DNA of 64,000 nt from an uncultured Lachnospiraceae bacterium (GCA_947571775.1 CANOZK010000002.1:124001-188000), one strand, 5' to 3'. Positions 45,319-53,718 are shown, counted from the stretch's first letter. The notes: generated by a model not told the origin, from the sequence alone. A program made the numbers and translations.

Positions 45319-45365
45319 GTAACAGTTCAGATAAGCACTTTCCCACAAGGTATCTGAACTGTTAC
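45319..45365. repeat. Perfect 15-bp inverted repeat, full member of the GTAAC-type family
   Basis: GTAACAGTTCAGATA (45319-45333) and its exact complement TATCTGAACTGTTAC (45351-45365) enclose 17 bases. It lies between converging genes; on the minus strand it is followed by CCAAAAAAA, on the plus strand by GTTCTTTG, so it is not a textbook terminator but could stop transcription in both directions. Confidence 0.8.
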
Positions 45366-45394
45366 GTTCTTTGACATGAATCGGCAAAAACCCG

Positions 45395-46162
45395 TTATTT
45401 CGTGGTAATTAATGTGCTGTATCCGGCATCCCGGAGCCTCTTCTCCATGGCAATGGCATTTCCAAGCTGAAGGTATGCGCCGACCTGTACCTTGTAATAT
45501 CCATCCTCGTGCAGCAGGAAGGCCGGATAGCCCTGATCCAATAGTTCGTATAAGAGTTGATCGGCATACTGCCTGTTCTGGAATGCGCCGGCCTGTACCC
45601 GGTAGTAGGTCGGCCCGAGCACATCTTCTTCTCCCAGTGTTCCCAAAATCGCATCGGCAATGGCTTGAGCAATCTCGTCGAATTTTTCATCAAACATGGC
45701 ATTGTCCTGTTCGTTATTCAGGAAACCAGCCTCCACCAATACGGCGGGCATGGATGTCCGTCGCAGCACCACCAGCCCTGGACGCTCTTTTACCCCTAGA
45801 TCCTGGAAACCCAATTCTCCCAACGCGCCTGCAATATTTTTGGCCATGTCATATTTGATTCCAGATTTATCATAGACCAGTGTCTCCACACCTGTGTACT
45901 GGCCGGGAGTCGGACTGGAATTGCGGTGGAAGGATACAAAATAGTCCGCTCCAGACTGGTTGGCAATGGTAGCTTTCTGGAAAGGGGTCTGGTAAACATC
46001 CGTTGTACGGGTATACTCTACGTCTACTCCGCGGTTTTTCAGTATATTCCCCACAGCCAAAGTCAGCGGCAGGACATCGTCCTTTTCCTGCCTGTCGTTG
46101 AATACAGCGCCGGGATCTGCGCCGCCGTGTCCGGCATCCAACATAATCTTATATTCGGGCAA
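45395..46162 (-). CDS. N-acetylmuramoyl-L-alanine amidase with SPOR domain, CwlC-like
   Basis: The 255-residue protein has an amidase_3 domain with zinc ligands H12 (DAGHGG), E26 and H79 (SFHRNS) and catalytic E144 (VEAGFLNN), and a C-terminal SPOR-type peptidoglycan-binding domain with two repeats (about 185-255). It has no signal peptide. Length, domains and lack of export signal match CwlC of Bacillus, which lyses the mother cell at the end of sporulation. The start is TTG at 46162 behind CGGAG. Confidence 0.87.
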   Translation of the reverse strand: MPEYKIMLDAGHGGADPGAVFNDRQEKDDVLPLTLAVGNILKNRGVDVEYTRTTDVYQTPFQKATIANQSGADYFVSFHRNSSPTPGQYTGVETLVYDKSGIKYDMAKNIAGALGELGFQDLGVKERPGLVVLRRTSMPAVLVEAGFLNNEQDNAMFDEKFDEIAQAIADAILGTLGEEDVLGPTYYRVQAGAFQNRQYADQLLYELLDQGYPAFLLHEDGYYKVQVGAYLQLGNAIAMEKRLRDAGYSTLITTK

Positions 46163-46298
46163 TTTGATTACTCCGTTTTTCTTTTTTCATATTTATCATA
46201 TGCATGGCTTGCAAATAGTTGAGTTGTCAAGCCAAATACCCTGCCGCAAACAGCGGAGCATCAAAATGGAGAAGCGCTTTGCCCGTTGCTTGTGGGAA

Positions 46299-46766
46299 TC
46301 AATATCCTTTGCAGACATCCACCCACTTCGTAAACCCGGAATATTTTTCTAGCTCCGCAATGCTCAGCTCTATTGCGCTGTTGGAGCTGCCGCATGCGGG
46401 AAAAACCGTGTCAAAGCGTTTCAGCGACACATCCAGGTATATCTGAGCGCCCTCATTTACAGAAAAAGGACATACCCCGCCTACGGCATGACCGACGAGC
46501 GTTTCCACTTCATCTGGGGAGAGCATCTTTGCCTTCACACCGAACTGCGCCTTATATTTTTGATTATCAATTCTGGCGTCCCCGGCGGCTACTACCAATA
46601 CCGCATGACCATCGACCAGAAAAGAAAGCGTTTTCGCTATCCGCTGCGGCTCACAGTGCAGCGCGGCCGCCGCCAGTTCTACGGTTGCACTGGATACTTC
46701 AAATTCCTGAATCCGGCTTTCCATTCCATACTCTTTGAAATATGCTTTTACTCTTTCGATTGACAT
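46299..46766 (-). CDS. YbaK/EbsC-family aminoacyl-tRNA deacylase
   Basis: The 155-residue protein is a free-standing editing domain that clears mischarged Cys- or Ala-tRNA(Pro). The family pattern is visible: HCEPQRIAKTLSFLVDGHAV, VVAAGDARIDNQKYK, and GHAVGGVCPF with the following substrate loop. It starts with ATG behind GGAG. No ProRS is nearby. The precise specificity cannot be read from the sequence. Confidence 0.9.
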   Translation of the reverse strand: MSIERVKAYFKEYGMESRIQEFEVSSATVELAAAALHCEPQRIAKTLSFLVDGHAVLVVAAGDARIDNQKYKAQFGVKAKMLSPDEVETLVGHAVGGVCPFSVNEGAQIYLDVSLKRFDTVFPACGSSNSAIELSIAELEKYSGFTKWVDVCKGY

Positions 46767-46800
46767 TTTCTTCTCCTTTGTGTATATTTTTTAGCAGTTT

Positions 46801-47358
46801 CTAATCATTTGGATAAAAAATCATGTTATAGGCCAAGCAAACTCCGTCTGAAATATTATGGTATGTGTGCGGAACATCCGCCTGAAACCGCAAAGACTGT
46901 TTTTGGGCCAAAATAATTTCTTCGCTGCCAATGACCATTTTAAGCGCCCCTTTTACCAAAAAGACGTACTCCTCCACGCCTTTTGCATGAGGCGGCGAAT
47001 CATGCCGCACACCTGCGTCAAATTCCAGATAAAAGACCTCAACACTTCGTACCGGGTCAAAAGAAAACAGCGGATATGCCCGCATACCTCCGTTTTCCTC
47101 CGTTATCAAATCCGTCTCCTTAGGCTCGGCAACCGTAAAATCCGTCCCCGGCTGTTTGTAGAAAAATGATAAAGGTATTTTTAAGCCCGTGGAGATTTTC
47201 CACAAAGTGTTGATGGTTGGAGAGGATTGTCCCCGCTCGATCTGCCCAAGCATCGGCTTACTGACACCCGTCAAGCTCGCGGCTTCATCCAGCGTCAGCA
47301 TCCGGCTTTTCCGAATCGCCTTTAGGCGTTCTCCCAGCCTCAATGAAATCTCTTCCAT
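46801..47358 (-). CDS. XRE-family regulator with C-terminal cupin domain
   Basis: The 185-residue regulator has an N-terminal helix-turn-helix (RLKAIRKSRMLTLDEAASLT, then VSKPMLGQIERG) and a cupin sensor domain (HAKGVEEYVFLVKGALKMVI). This architecture is common among regulators responding to small ligands such as polyamines or amino acids. ATG at 47358 is preferred, with AGGAGG directly upstream; a longer frame starts at 47373. It lies 34 bp downstream of, and in the same direction as, nothing obvious, so it may act on ybaK, which follows it. Confidence 0.88.
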   Translation of the reverse strand: MEEISLRLGERLKAIRKSRMLTLDEAASLTGVSKPMLGQIERGQSSPTINTLWKISTGLKIPLSFFYKQPGTDFTVAEPKETDLITEENGGMRAYPLFSFDPVRSVEVFYLEFDAGVRHDSPPHAKGVEEYVFLVKGALKMVIGSEEIILAQKQSLRFQADVPHTYHNISDGVCLAYNMIFYPND

Positions 47359-47605
47359 AGTCCTCCTTTTCACATGTATTGATATATGTTTTTACATCTT
47401 TAAATATATAATAACATATATTATAAAAAAAGAAAAGAGGCAACTAAAAATACTATCATTTTGCTTTCTAAGCATCTATATAGCCATACTTTTCCCTTAG
47501 TTTTTTACATTTTTTTCAAAAAACCATTGTACATATCTATTAATTTTGCTATATTTGGAAAAATAACTAATGAAAGGATCGCAGACACAATGTCTGATTT
47601 GTATT

Positions 47606-48094
47606 ATGGAGAGAAGAGATAAAATCAATTATTATTTGGATCTGGCTCAGGTGGTAGCCCAGCGTGGAACCTGCCTGCGCCGTCTTTATGGGGCCGTGAT
47701 TGTAAAGAACGACGAGGTAATCTCCACCGGCTACACAGGCGCACCCAGAGGGCGCAGGCATTGTTCGGACGTTCGCACCTGTATCCGGCAGGAACTGAAC
47801 ATTCCCAGGGGGGAAAGATATGAACTCTGCCGCAGCGTCCACGCAGAAGCCAACGCCATTATCAGCGCTTCCAGAGAGCAGATGCTTGGCAGTTCCCTTT
47901 ATCTGGTGGGAACGGAAGTTTCCACAGGGGATCTGGTGAAAAATTCTTGTAGCTGTTCCATGTGCAAACGCCTGATTATCAACGCTGGAATTGAAATGGT
48001 CTATGTCCGCGACACCAAAGATGAATACCGCAAAATCCCTGTCAAAGACTGGATTGACAACGACGATTCGTTACAGGGAACTTATGGATACTAA
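47606..48094 (+). CDS. dCMP deaminase (ComEB-like)
   Basis: The 162-residue zinc enzyme deaminates dCMP to dUMP for thymidylate synthesis. The zinc ligands and catalytic glutamate are in CRSVHAEANAI and SCSMCKR; GTCLRRLYGAVIVKNDEVIS and GYTGAPRGR are typical of the family. Start is uncertain: ATG at 47606 gives the normal N terminus but has no clear ribosome binding site; ATG at 47570 would add twelve residues. It overlaps the next gene by 11 bp. Confidence 0.88.
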   Translation: MERRDKINYYLDLAQVVAQRGTCLRRLYGAVIVKNDEVISTGYTGAPRGRRHCSDVRTCIRQELNIPRGERYELCRSVHAEANAIISASREQMLGSSLYLVGTEVSTGDLVKNSCSCSMCKRLIINAGIEMVYVRDTKDEYRKIPVKDWIDNDDSLQGTYGY

Positions 48095-48797
48095 AGACCG
48101 GGCACATTTTCTGGACTCGCTGCGGGGATTTACTCTGATCCATATGGTACTGTTTCACCTGTGCTATGACTTGGTTTTCTTTGTAGGGACAAACATCCCT
48201 TGGTACAGGGGACTGCCCGGAAATGTATGGGGATGTCTCATTCGTTTAAGCTTTATCCTAATATCTGGTATCGTTTTTTCCTTTGGCCGCCATCCTTTGA
48301 AACGGGGACTTATTTTGATGGGATGGGGATGCGTCCTCACACTGGTTACCTGGATCTCCGTTCCAGAGGCTTTGATACGCTTTGGAATCCTCAGTTTTCT
48401 AGGAGCCGCCTCTATCCTTGGGGCAGTGGCCTATCCTTACCTGAAACGCATTCCTGCATTCTTGGGTATCCCAGTCTGTGCCGCGCTCTTTTTATTTACC
48501 CGAATGATACCGAACAGAAAATTGCCTGAATTATTTTACAAGACCCACTGGCTTTACTGGCTGGGATTTCCCCATGAGACATTTTATTCCACTGATTATT
48601 TTCCTGTGTTTCCCTGGATTTTTGTGTTTTTCATCGGTATCTTTCTGGAGGAAATCTTTCAAAAAGAAGGCGTGTTTTCCTGGATGAACCGTTGGAAGCC
48701 TGGAATACTGGCCTTTCTGGGACGGCACAGCTTGTGTATTTACCTGTTCCATCAACCGATTATTTATGGATTGTGTTTACTCCTCGCCCATATATAA
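48084..48797 (+). CDS. DUF1624 / heparan-glucosaminide acetyltransferase-like membrane protein
   Basis: The 237-residue membrane protein has about seven hydrophobic segments and starts with the family pattern FLDSLRGFTLIHMVLFHLCY, close to YeiB and DUF1624 acyltransferases; FLGRHSLCIYLFHQPIIYG near the C terminus is the conserved last helix. ATG at 48084 lies inside the end of the dCMP deaminase gene with AGGGAA upstream. Substrate unknown. Confidence 0.82.
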   Translation: MDTKDRAHFLDSLRGFTLIHMVLFHLCYDLVFFVGTNIPWYRGLPGNVWGCLIRLSFILISGIVFSFGRHPLKRGLILMGWGCVLTLVTWISVPEALIRFGILSFLGAASILGAVAYPYLKRIPAFLGIPVCAALFLFTRMIPNRKLPELFYKTHWLYWLGFPHETFYSTDYFPVFPWIFVFFIGIFLEEIFQKEGVFSWMNRWKPGILAFLGRHSLCIYLFHQPIIYGLCLLLAHI

Positions 48798-48885
48798 ACA
48801 GGCGCGTCTACTAATGCAGATACCGCCATAAAATGGGTCTGGGACATTCATAGTAAATTGACATATAATATTAATTACAAAAATA

Positions 48886-48913
48886 TAGACTTTAAATGGT
48901 TTTATGGTATAAT
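48886..48913 (+). promoter_or_regulatory. Promoter of the FapA-like gene
   Basis: TAGACT (48886-48891) and consensus TATAAT (48908-48913) are 16 bases apart, about 100 bp before the start codon. Confidence 0.6.
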
Positions 48914-49010
48914 GATAAGAAGAATTTCCCTTGTAATTTTCAGATAATTATGTGTACTCGGAGATATTAGTAGGAAAATTCAGAATTATAGATAAGGAGG
49001 GTGGAGTTGT

Positions 49011-50708
49011 ATGTCAATATTTGAGTTATTTAAGAAAAGACGGCGTGAGGAACCAGAAGAACAGGAACAACCAGAACAACCCAAAAACACGGAAGCCATT
49101 CCAACACCAAATGAAAAATCTGCCACTGTAAAAAGTAGTAAACCACCAGAAAAACTAATTCAGTATATATGGGAAACCCGAGAACAATACCCTTCGGATA
49201 TGAAGCTTGCAGAAATGTTTCTTCCTTCCCTGCGCGAGCGTCTGCAAACCTACGAGATCAAGCGCAAGGCGGCACAGATTTTAGCAGAAAAAGCGGATGG
49301 GGAGGATCTGATTGATGAAAAAGGAAAACCCTTTGAAATCAAGCCAACGGACGCAAAGTGTATGATATACACACCTGCCGACAAAATGACTGCTTTTGTA
49401 TGCGTTTTGCCGCCGATTGCCGATGGCGCAGAGATCTCCTCACAAAATATCCTAGATACTCTGGAACAGAACAGAATCACCTATGGCGTTGACCAGGACA
49501 TGGTACTCTCCATCGCTTCGGAAAAGACATACAGTGTTTTATTCCCCATCGCCAGAGGTATGCCCTCCATTAACGGCGAGGATGGAGCGATCACGGATCA
49601 TTTCTCCAGACAAGAGGATGTGGGCCTGAAAGAAGATGCCCACGGAAACGTAGACCATAAGAGCCTGCGTCGGTTCCACAGCGTACATGTGGGCGATCTA
49701 ATCTGTGAGATCACGCCGCCCACCGAAGGTCAAGACGGCATAGACGTCACGGGCAAGACCTTAAAGGCCAAATCCGGCAAGGCGCCGCTGATTCCGCAGG
49801 GAAAAAACACAGCGCTGACAGAAGACGGATCGCAATTACTGGCAACCATGGACGGCGATTTATCCTTTCATAATGGCGCCTTTCATGTGGAACGGCTTTT
49901 GACCATTCAGGAATCTGTGGACAACGCAGTTGGAAATCTGGACTATAACGGAGATATCGTTATCCAGGGAGATGTAAAAAGCGGCTTCAAAGTATGTGCC
50001 ACAGGCGATATCATTGTCCGGGGAATGGTGGAAGGCGCGACTCTTCACGCCGGAGGAAACATTGAGATCGCCAAAGGAATGAACGGAAACGGACAGGGGC
50101 TTCTGGAAGCCGACGGGGATGTCAAGATCACTTTTATGGAGCACTCAACGATTGTCTGTGGTCAGAACGTCTATGCCTCCACCGTTATCAACTCCAACAT
50201 CACCTGCGGAGAGAGCCTTTTTGTAAAAGAAGGAAAAGGCATTCTCATCGGCGGTTCCATATCGGCAGGAAAATCTGTGGAAGCCAAACGCATCGGAAAC
50301 CAGAGTGGATGTGAAAACAGCATTAAGCTAGGCCAGTCCATGCTGGACGAGAACAACCTAGACTTTTTACGCAAAGAGTTAAAAGAAAACACAGATACTT
50401 TGGATAAAATGCAGAAAAATATCTCTTTCCTCACGGCCAAACCACAGCTTTCTCCCGATAAACAGAGACTCTTAGAGAAACTGCAGATTCAAAGCGTTCT
50501 GTATGTAGAAAAAATCGACGATATCGCCGCAAAACTAGAGGAGTTGGAAAACACCCGGCCCGATTTCAGCCAGTGCAGGGTGCGCAGCGAGATGATTTAC
50601 CCCACAACCAAGATTTCTCTGGATTATGCCAAATTTACGGTACGGGATGCCTCTACCATGTGCATGATTTATTATCAGGACGGCGAGCTGGTTATGGGAA
50701 CTTTTTAA
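49011..50708 (+). CDS. DUF342 / FapA-family protein
   Basis: The 565-residue protein starts with a short highly charged region (KKRRREEPEEQEQPEQPKNT) and a helical domain, then the DUF342 core: a repetitive beta-helix with GDIVIQGDVKSGFKVCATGD, GMVEGATLHAGGNIEIAKGM and ITCGESLFVKEGKGI, ending in a coiled coil (about 455-500). FapA proteins are linked to flagellar assembly or cell-surface behaviour. No flagellar genes are in this window, but a CheX/CheY pair converges with it. ATG at 49011 follows AAGGAGGGTGG. Confidence 0.88.
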   Translation: MSIFELFKKRRREEPEEQEQPEQPKNTEAIPTPNEKSATVKSSKPPEKLIQYIWETREQYPSDMKLAEMFLPSLRERLQTYEIKRKAAQILAEKADGEDLIDEKGKPFEIKPTDAKCMIYTPADKMTAFVCVLPPIADGAEISSQNILDTLEQNRITYGVDQDMVLSIASEKTYSVLFPIARGMPSINGEDGAITDHFSRQEDVGLKEDAHGNVDHKSLRRFHSVHVGDLICEITPPTEGQDGIDVTGKTLKAKSGKAPLIPQGKNTALTEDGSQLLATMDGDLSFHNGAFHVERLLTIQESVDNAVGNLDYNGDIVIQGDVKSGFKVCATGDIIVRGMVEGATLHAGGNIEIAKGMNGNGQGLLEADGDVKITFMEHSTIVCGQNVYASTVINSNITCGESLFVKEGKGILIGGSISAGKSVEAKRIGNQSGCENSIKLGQSMLDENNLDFLRKELKENTDTLDKMQKNISFLTAKPQLSPDKQRLLEKLQIQSVLYVEKIDDIAAKLEELENTRPDFSQCRVRSEMIYPTTKISLDYAKFTVRDASTMCMIYYQDGELVMGTF

Positions 50709-50729
50709 AAGAGAACTTTCAAAAATCCA

Positions 50730-50767
50730 AAGCCGGGGCATGGCAAATCGTTTGCCCGCCCCGGCTT
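50730..50767. terminator. Strong bidirectional terminator
   Basis: AAGCCGGGGC (50730-50739) and GCCCCGGCTT (50758-50767) form a perfect 10-bp stem with an inner GGCAAA/TTTGCC stem. On the minus strand TTTGGATTTTTG follows, fitting the end of the CheX/CheY transcript. Confidence 0.82.
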
Positions 50768-50789
50768 ATTCCGCAGATAATGTCCTTTT

Positions 50790-50822
50790 GCAACCATTCA
50801 GAACGGCCGTCTGAGCCGTTAC
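50790..50822. repeat. Imperfect inverted repeat of the GTAAC-type family
   Basis: GCAACCATTCAGA and the complement-like TCTGAGCCGTTAC enclose ACGGCCG; 10 of 13 positions pair. It lies just after the terminator, directly ahead of the cheY stop. Confidence 0.55.
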
Positions 50823-50823
50823 A

Positions 50824-51192
50824 TCAATCTTCCTCCAAACATTGACCCAGAGCCTCTATCAGCGTATCCCTCTCAATCGGTTTGGAAAGAAATCCGCACG
50901 TGCCGATCTCCTCCGCTTCTCTTATGGTATCTTCATAAGCCAACGAACTGATCATTAGAATTTTTGCATTTGGATAGCGTTCCAGAATGTTCCGGGCAGA
51001 CTCCAGACCATTCATATCCGGCATTACAATATCCATTGTTACAAGATCTGGTTGCAGCTCATCGTAAAGCTCCATAGCAGTTTCGCCACTCTTTGCATGT
51101 CCGATAACCTGAAAAGATGAATCCAAAAGCATTTCTTTTATTGATTCATAAATAAAAATAGAATCATCTACAATTAATACACTTTTCCCCAT
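50824..51192 (-). CDS. CheY-like single-domain response regulator
   Basis: The 122-residue protein is a bare receiver domain: VDDSIFIYESIKEMLLDSS, phosphoacceptor D54 (TMDIVMPDMNG), threonine/serine region MISSLAYEDTI and the conserved lysine in LSKPIE. It has no output domain. Start ATG 51192 lies 11 bases after GGAG; a GTG at 51204 overlapping the previous stop is the alternative. It follows a CheX-like gene in the same transcript. Confidence 0.85.
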   Translation of the reverse strand: MGKSVLIVDDSIFIYESIKEMLLDSSFQVIGHAKSGETAMELYDELQPDLVTMDIVMPDMNGLESARNILERYPNAKILMISSLAYEDTIREAEEIGTCGFLSKPIERDTLIEALGQCLEED

Positions 51193-51200
51193 AAATCCAT

Positions 51201-51731
51201 TCACTCCTTAATTTTATACGATTGAGCTTCCATGCAATCTTCCGTTTCAGACAGTTTACAAAGTCCCACTTCCATCATCCCATAAGGACAGCTAAGAGCC
51301 CGTACATACCAGCGTTTGTCGCTTAAAGACCTCAGCGGATATAAGTTTTCTGAAAAAAGCGGTACACGAAAACGCGTGTTGGTATGCAAAACATTATTCA
51401 CATAAGACAGAAAAACCCCAAATATAATGTTAAAATATTCTCCTCCATAGATTTCAATATCACCCATGGACACTTCCGTATGACCTTTCATATGTCTAGT
51501 AATTTCTTTTAGCAAATCTATGTGTGCGCTCATTGCCAGAGAAACCCTAAAATCACCGTTGGTTCTAGTAGAAAAAGACGCGATGTCAAGTGTCGTGCCA
51601 TGCGGAATCTCCTGTGAGGGAACCAATTCCATACCGGCAACCTTCTGAGTAATATCAATCACAGTTGTAACTAAGAAATCCAGAAAATCCGAATCAGCTA
51701 TGCCCTTCTTGCTGTTTTTTTCATCTTTCAA
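51201..51731 (-). CDS. CheX-like chemotaxis phosphatase
   Basis: The 176-residue protein has the CheX/CheC-type signature GDIEIYGGEYFNIIFG with a glutamate and asparagine spaced as in the phosphatase active site, an N-terminal helix region and a C-terminal beta sheet. CheX dephosphorylates CheY. It starts with TTG at 51731 with a weak ribosome binding site (AAGGATTG). It overlaps or adjoins the CheY-like gene and has no flagellar or receptor genes beside it. Confidence 0.78.
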   Translation of the reverse strand: MKDEKNSKKGIADSDFLDFLVTTVIDITQKVAGMELVPSQEIPHGTTLDIASFSTRTNGDFRVSLAMSAHIDLLKEITRHMKGHTEVSMGDIEIYGGEYFNIIFGVFLSYVNNVLHTNTRFRVPLFSENLYPLRSLSDKRWYVRALSCPYGMMEVGLCKLSETEDCMEAQSYKIKE

Positions 51732-51901
51732 TACGTTTCACAATCCTTTTTTATACAAAATTTTATTTTAATTTCAGTATAACAGCCTTTTACAGCTTTT
51801 TCAATACAACAATGCATGATTTTCTAAAAATCCCGCATAATAAAACACGTCTGAAAAGACACTTTTTGCAGCTTAAAACGCTCTAAAAGGAGGCGCAGAT
51901 T

Positions 51902-52204
51902 TTGGAAATATTAAAAGTAAACGAAGACAATTTTGAAGAACAGATTTTGAAGACCGATACTCCTACGTTGGTAGATTTTTACGCAGACTGGTGCAGCCAC
52001 TGTCGGAAGATTTCCCCTATGCTGGATGAACTGTCCGAAAAGGAACAACTCCGAATCGCCAAAGTCGATGTGGACGAGAGTCCCCGTCTGGCACAGAAAT
52101 ATAACGTCATGGCCATTCCGGCCTTGCTGCTGTTTAAAAACGGGGAGGTTTCGGACAAAAGAGTTGGCCAAGTATCCAGACAGGACGTCCTGAAAATGGT
52201 GTAA
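51902..52204 (+). CDS. Thioredoxin-like protein with CSHC active site
   Basis: A 100-residue thioredoxin fold: VDFYADWCSHCRKI (active cysteines C31 and C34), VDVDESPRLAQKYNV, and cis-proline motif MAIPALLLF. The usual Trp-Cys-Gly-Pro-Cys is replaced by Cys-Ser-His-Cys, close to DsbA-type motifs, so it may be more oxidising than classical thioredoxin. Start is TTG at 51902 behind AAAGGAGG. No signal peptide. Confidence 0.85.
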   Translation: MEILKVNEDNFEEQILKTDTPTLVDFYADWCSHCRKISPMLDELSEKEQLRIAKVDVDESPRLAQKYNVMAIPALLLFKNGEVSDKRVGQVSRQDVLKMV

Positions 52205-52211
52205 TTGCGGA

Positions 52212-52251
52212 AAATCCCTGCCCCCTGTATATCACAGGATCGGCAGGGATT
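52212..52251. terminator. Terminator between the thioredoxin and beta-helix genes
   Basis: AAATCCCTGCC and GGCAGGGATTT form an 11-bp stem in the gap between the two converging genes, usable from both sides. An inner CCTGT/ACAGG pairing strengthens it. Confidence 0.78.
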
Positions 52252-52262
52252 TGCGATTGCTG

Positions 52263-53375
52263 TTATTTCTTTTTGTTGTTCTTGAGGGAATTGCCCCGGC
52301 ATGAATTTCCCTGCCGCACAGCAGGCCCCTTGCACTGAGACAATACATTTCCTTGTATAGAGTTATTATGGCTGTCGCGCAGCATAACTCCTGCGGTTTC
52401 CGAACCGTAATTGCTTCTCCGCCCTCCTGTAAAAGCAGATATTTTCTGGATTGTATTATTGCCGATTTTCAATTTTGAGCTGCGGTCTACAAATATGCCC
52501 GCCCGTTTTCCGTTCTGTATGGTGTTTTTTTCTACGGTGCTATTCTTCCACCATTTGATGTAGACAGCCTCCCCTTTTAAGTTTTTAAAAGTATTCTTCC
52601 TTATTGTTACATTGGTATACGGATTGGCTTCCACGATGGACAGCTTTTCGTTATGAGAGCCTACGCCTCTGGAAACTTTGTCAAATTCGTTATTTTCAAT
52701 CAATACATTATGACAGCCTTTTCCGTTATACGGGAGCATATTTACCATCGCCGGCTTGGTGGCCACATCCAACTGTATAGCTTCCTTGGGCTGTACGCCC
52801 AAATAATAATTATTCCCAGATATCTTGCAGCCGGTTATGGTCAGGCCATCCATATCGGAAACTTCAATCAGATGAGACTTCCGGTTTCCCTTAATAATCA
52901 CGTCCCGGAAAATCAGATTCTTCGTATGGGCAAAACGAAACGGGGCCGTCCCAGGAGAATCGTTGACGGACTGGGTTGTGGTATCCCAGGTGCCTCCTTC
53001 GATCAGAATGTTTTCCGTAGCTTTTCCAATCTTCTGATTTGACAGAAACACCATCCGTTTGTTGCCTTTTTTGGCACAAATCCTTGCGCCTTTTGCATAA
53101 ATCCAGGTGTTGCTGGGAATGTTCTGCCAGTATCGGGCGGTATAAGTCCCCGGCGGAATCACGATCTTATATTGGGTAGTCTTGCTTGCTTTTTCTGCCG
53201 CCTCGCTCAAATACGCTGTCATGCTGGTAGAAAAGCCATATTCGCTTGTGTCTACCGTCCTGGTAACTACCGTCTCATATTCCGGCAGCTTTGCACCAGA
53301 CGCGCCCCAGACGCCGACTGGCATTGCCAATATGAAAATTGCACTCAGCAACAGAAGTATATGAAATCTTTTCAT
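52263..53375 (-). CDS. Secreted right-handed parallel beta-helix protein
   Basis: The 370-residue protein has a signal peptide (LLLLSAIFILAMPVGVWGAS) and repeated beta-helix coils with asparagine-rich turns (ENNEFDK, IRKNTFKN, EKNTIQNG, GNNTIQK), like pectate lyase-fold and other surface polysaccharide-active or adhesive proteins. No catalytic lyase residues are obvious. ATG at 53375 is fixed by the leader element. It probably acts on or binds extracellular carbohydrate. Confidence 0.85.
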   Translation of the reverse strand: MKRFHILLLLSAIFILAMPVGVWGASGAKLPEYETVVTRTVDTSEYGFSTSMTAYLSEAAEKASKTTQYKIVIPPGTYTARYWQNIPSNTWIYAKGARICAKKGNKRMVFLSNQKIGKATENILIEGGTWDTTTQSVNDSPGTAPFRFAHTKNLIFRDVIIKGNRKSHLIEVSDMDGLTITGCKISGNNYYLGVQPKEAIQLDVATKPAMVNMLPYNGKGCHNVLIENNEFDKVSRGVGSHNEKLSIVEANPYTNVTIRKNTFKNLKGEAVYIKWWKNSTVEKNTIQNGKRAGIFVDRSSKLKIGNNTIQKISAFTGGRRSNYGSETAGVMLRDSHNNSIQGNVLSQCKGPAVRQGNSCRGNSLKNNKKK

Positions 53376-53438
53376 GGTTTCCTCCTCCTAACGCACTTGC
53401 GGCGTCATCCAGGTAAATTTGGAAGTTTGCTTCCAAAC
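53376..53438 (-). repeat. Leader element copy D before the beta-helix gene
   Basis: On the minus strand: TTTGGAAG-CAAA-CTTCCAAA (53418-53437), TTTACCTGGA, TGACGCCGCA, AGTGCGTTAG, then GAGGAGGAAACC directly before ATG at 53375. The remaining 53439-53771 gap contains GTAAC-type repeats and the PBP promoter but no gene. Confidence 0.85.
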
Positions 53439-53693
53439 TTCCCCTCTCCTCTGTTCTAAATTTACCTTATTTATAATTTTACACTCATATTATACAAAAA
53501 TATGATTTAGATTGCAATAAAAACTCCAAAAAGACAATGGGTTATCGTTCAGTCAAATGCTTGAATACGTTGCGTTGAAGAACGGCGTAGTCCGGGGAAA
53601 ATCGCAATCCCCCGGCGCTTTTGGTAACTTTCTTGTAGAAAAGTAGCAGATTTGCAGTTTGTGTACATATTCTTATGACAGCAAAACTTGAAA

Positions 53694-53707
53694 GGTTGAA
53701 CGGTTAC
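53694..53707. repeat. GTAACCGTTCAACC repeat of the GTAAC-type family
   Basis: The minus strand reads GTAACCGTTCAACC, just upstream of the penicillin-binding protein promoter. A related GTTATCGTTCAG lies near 53541. Confidence 0.4.
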
Positions 53708-53718
53708 AAGAATAGGGC

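Noticed and set aside
47590..47625. Short frame (MSDLYYGEKR) overlapping the start of the dCMP deaminase gene
   Set aside because: Only ten codons, explained by the ribosome binding region of the deaminase; no evidence for translation.
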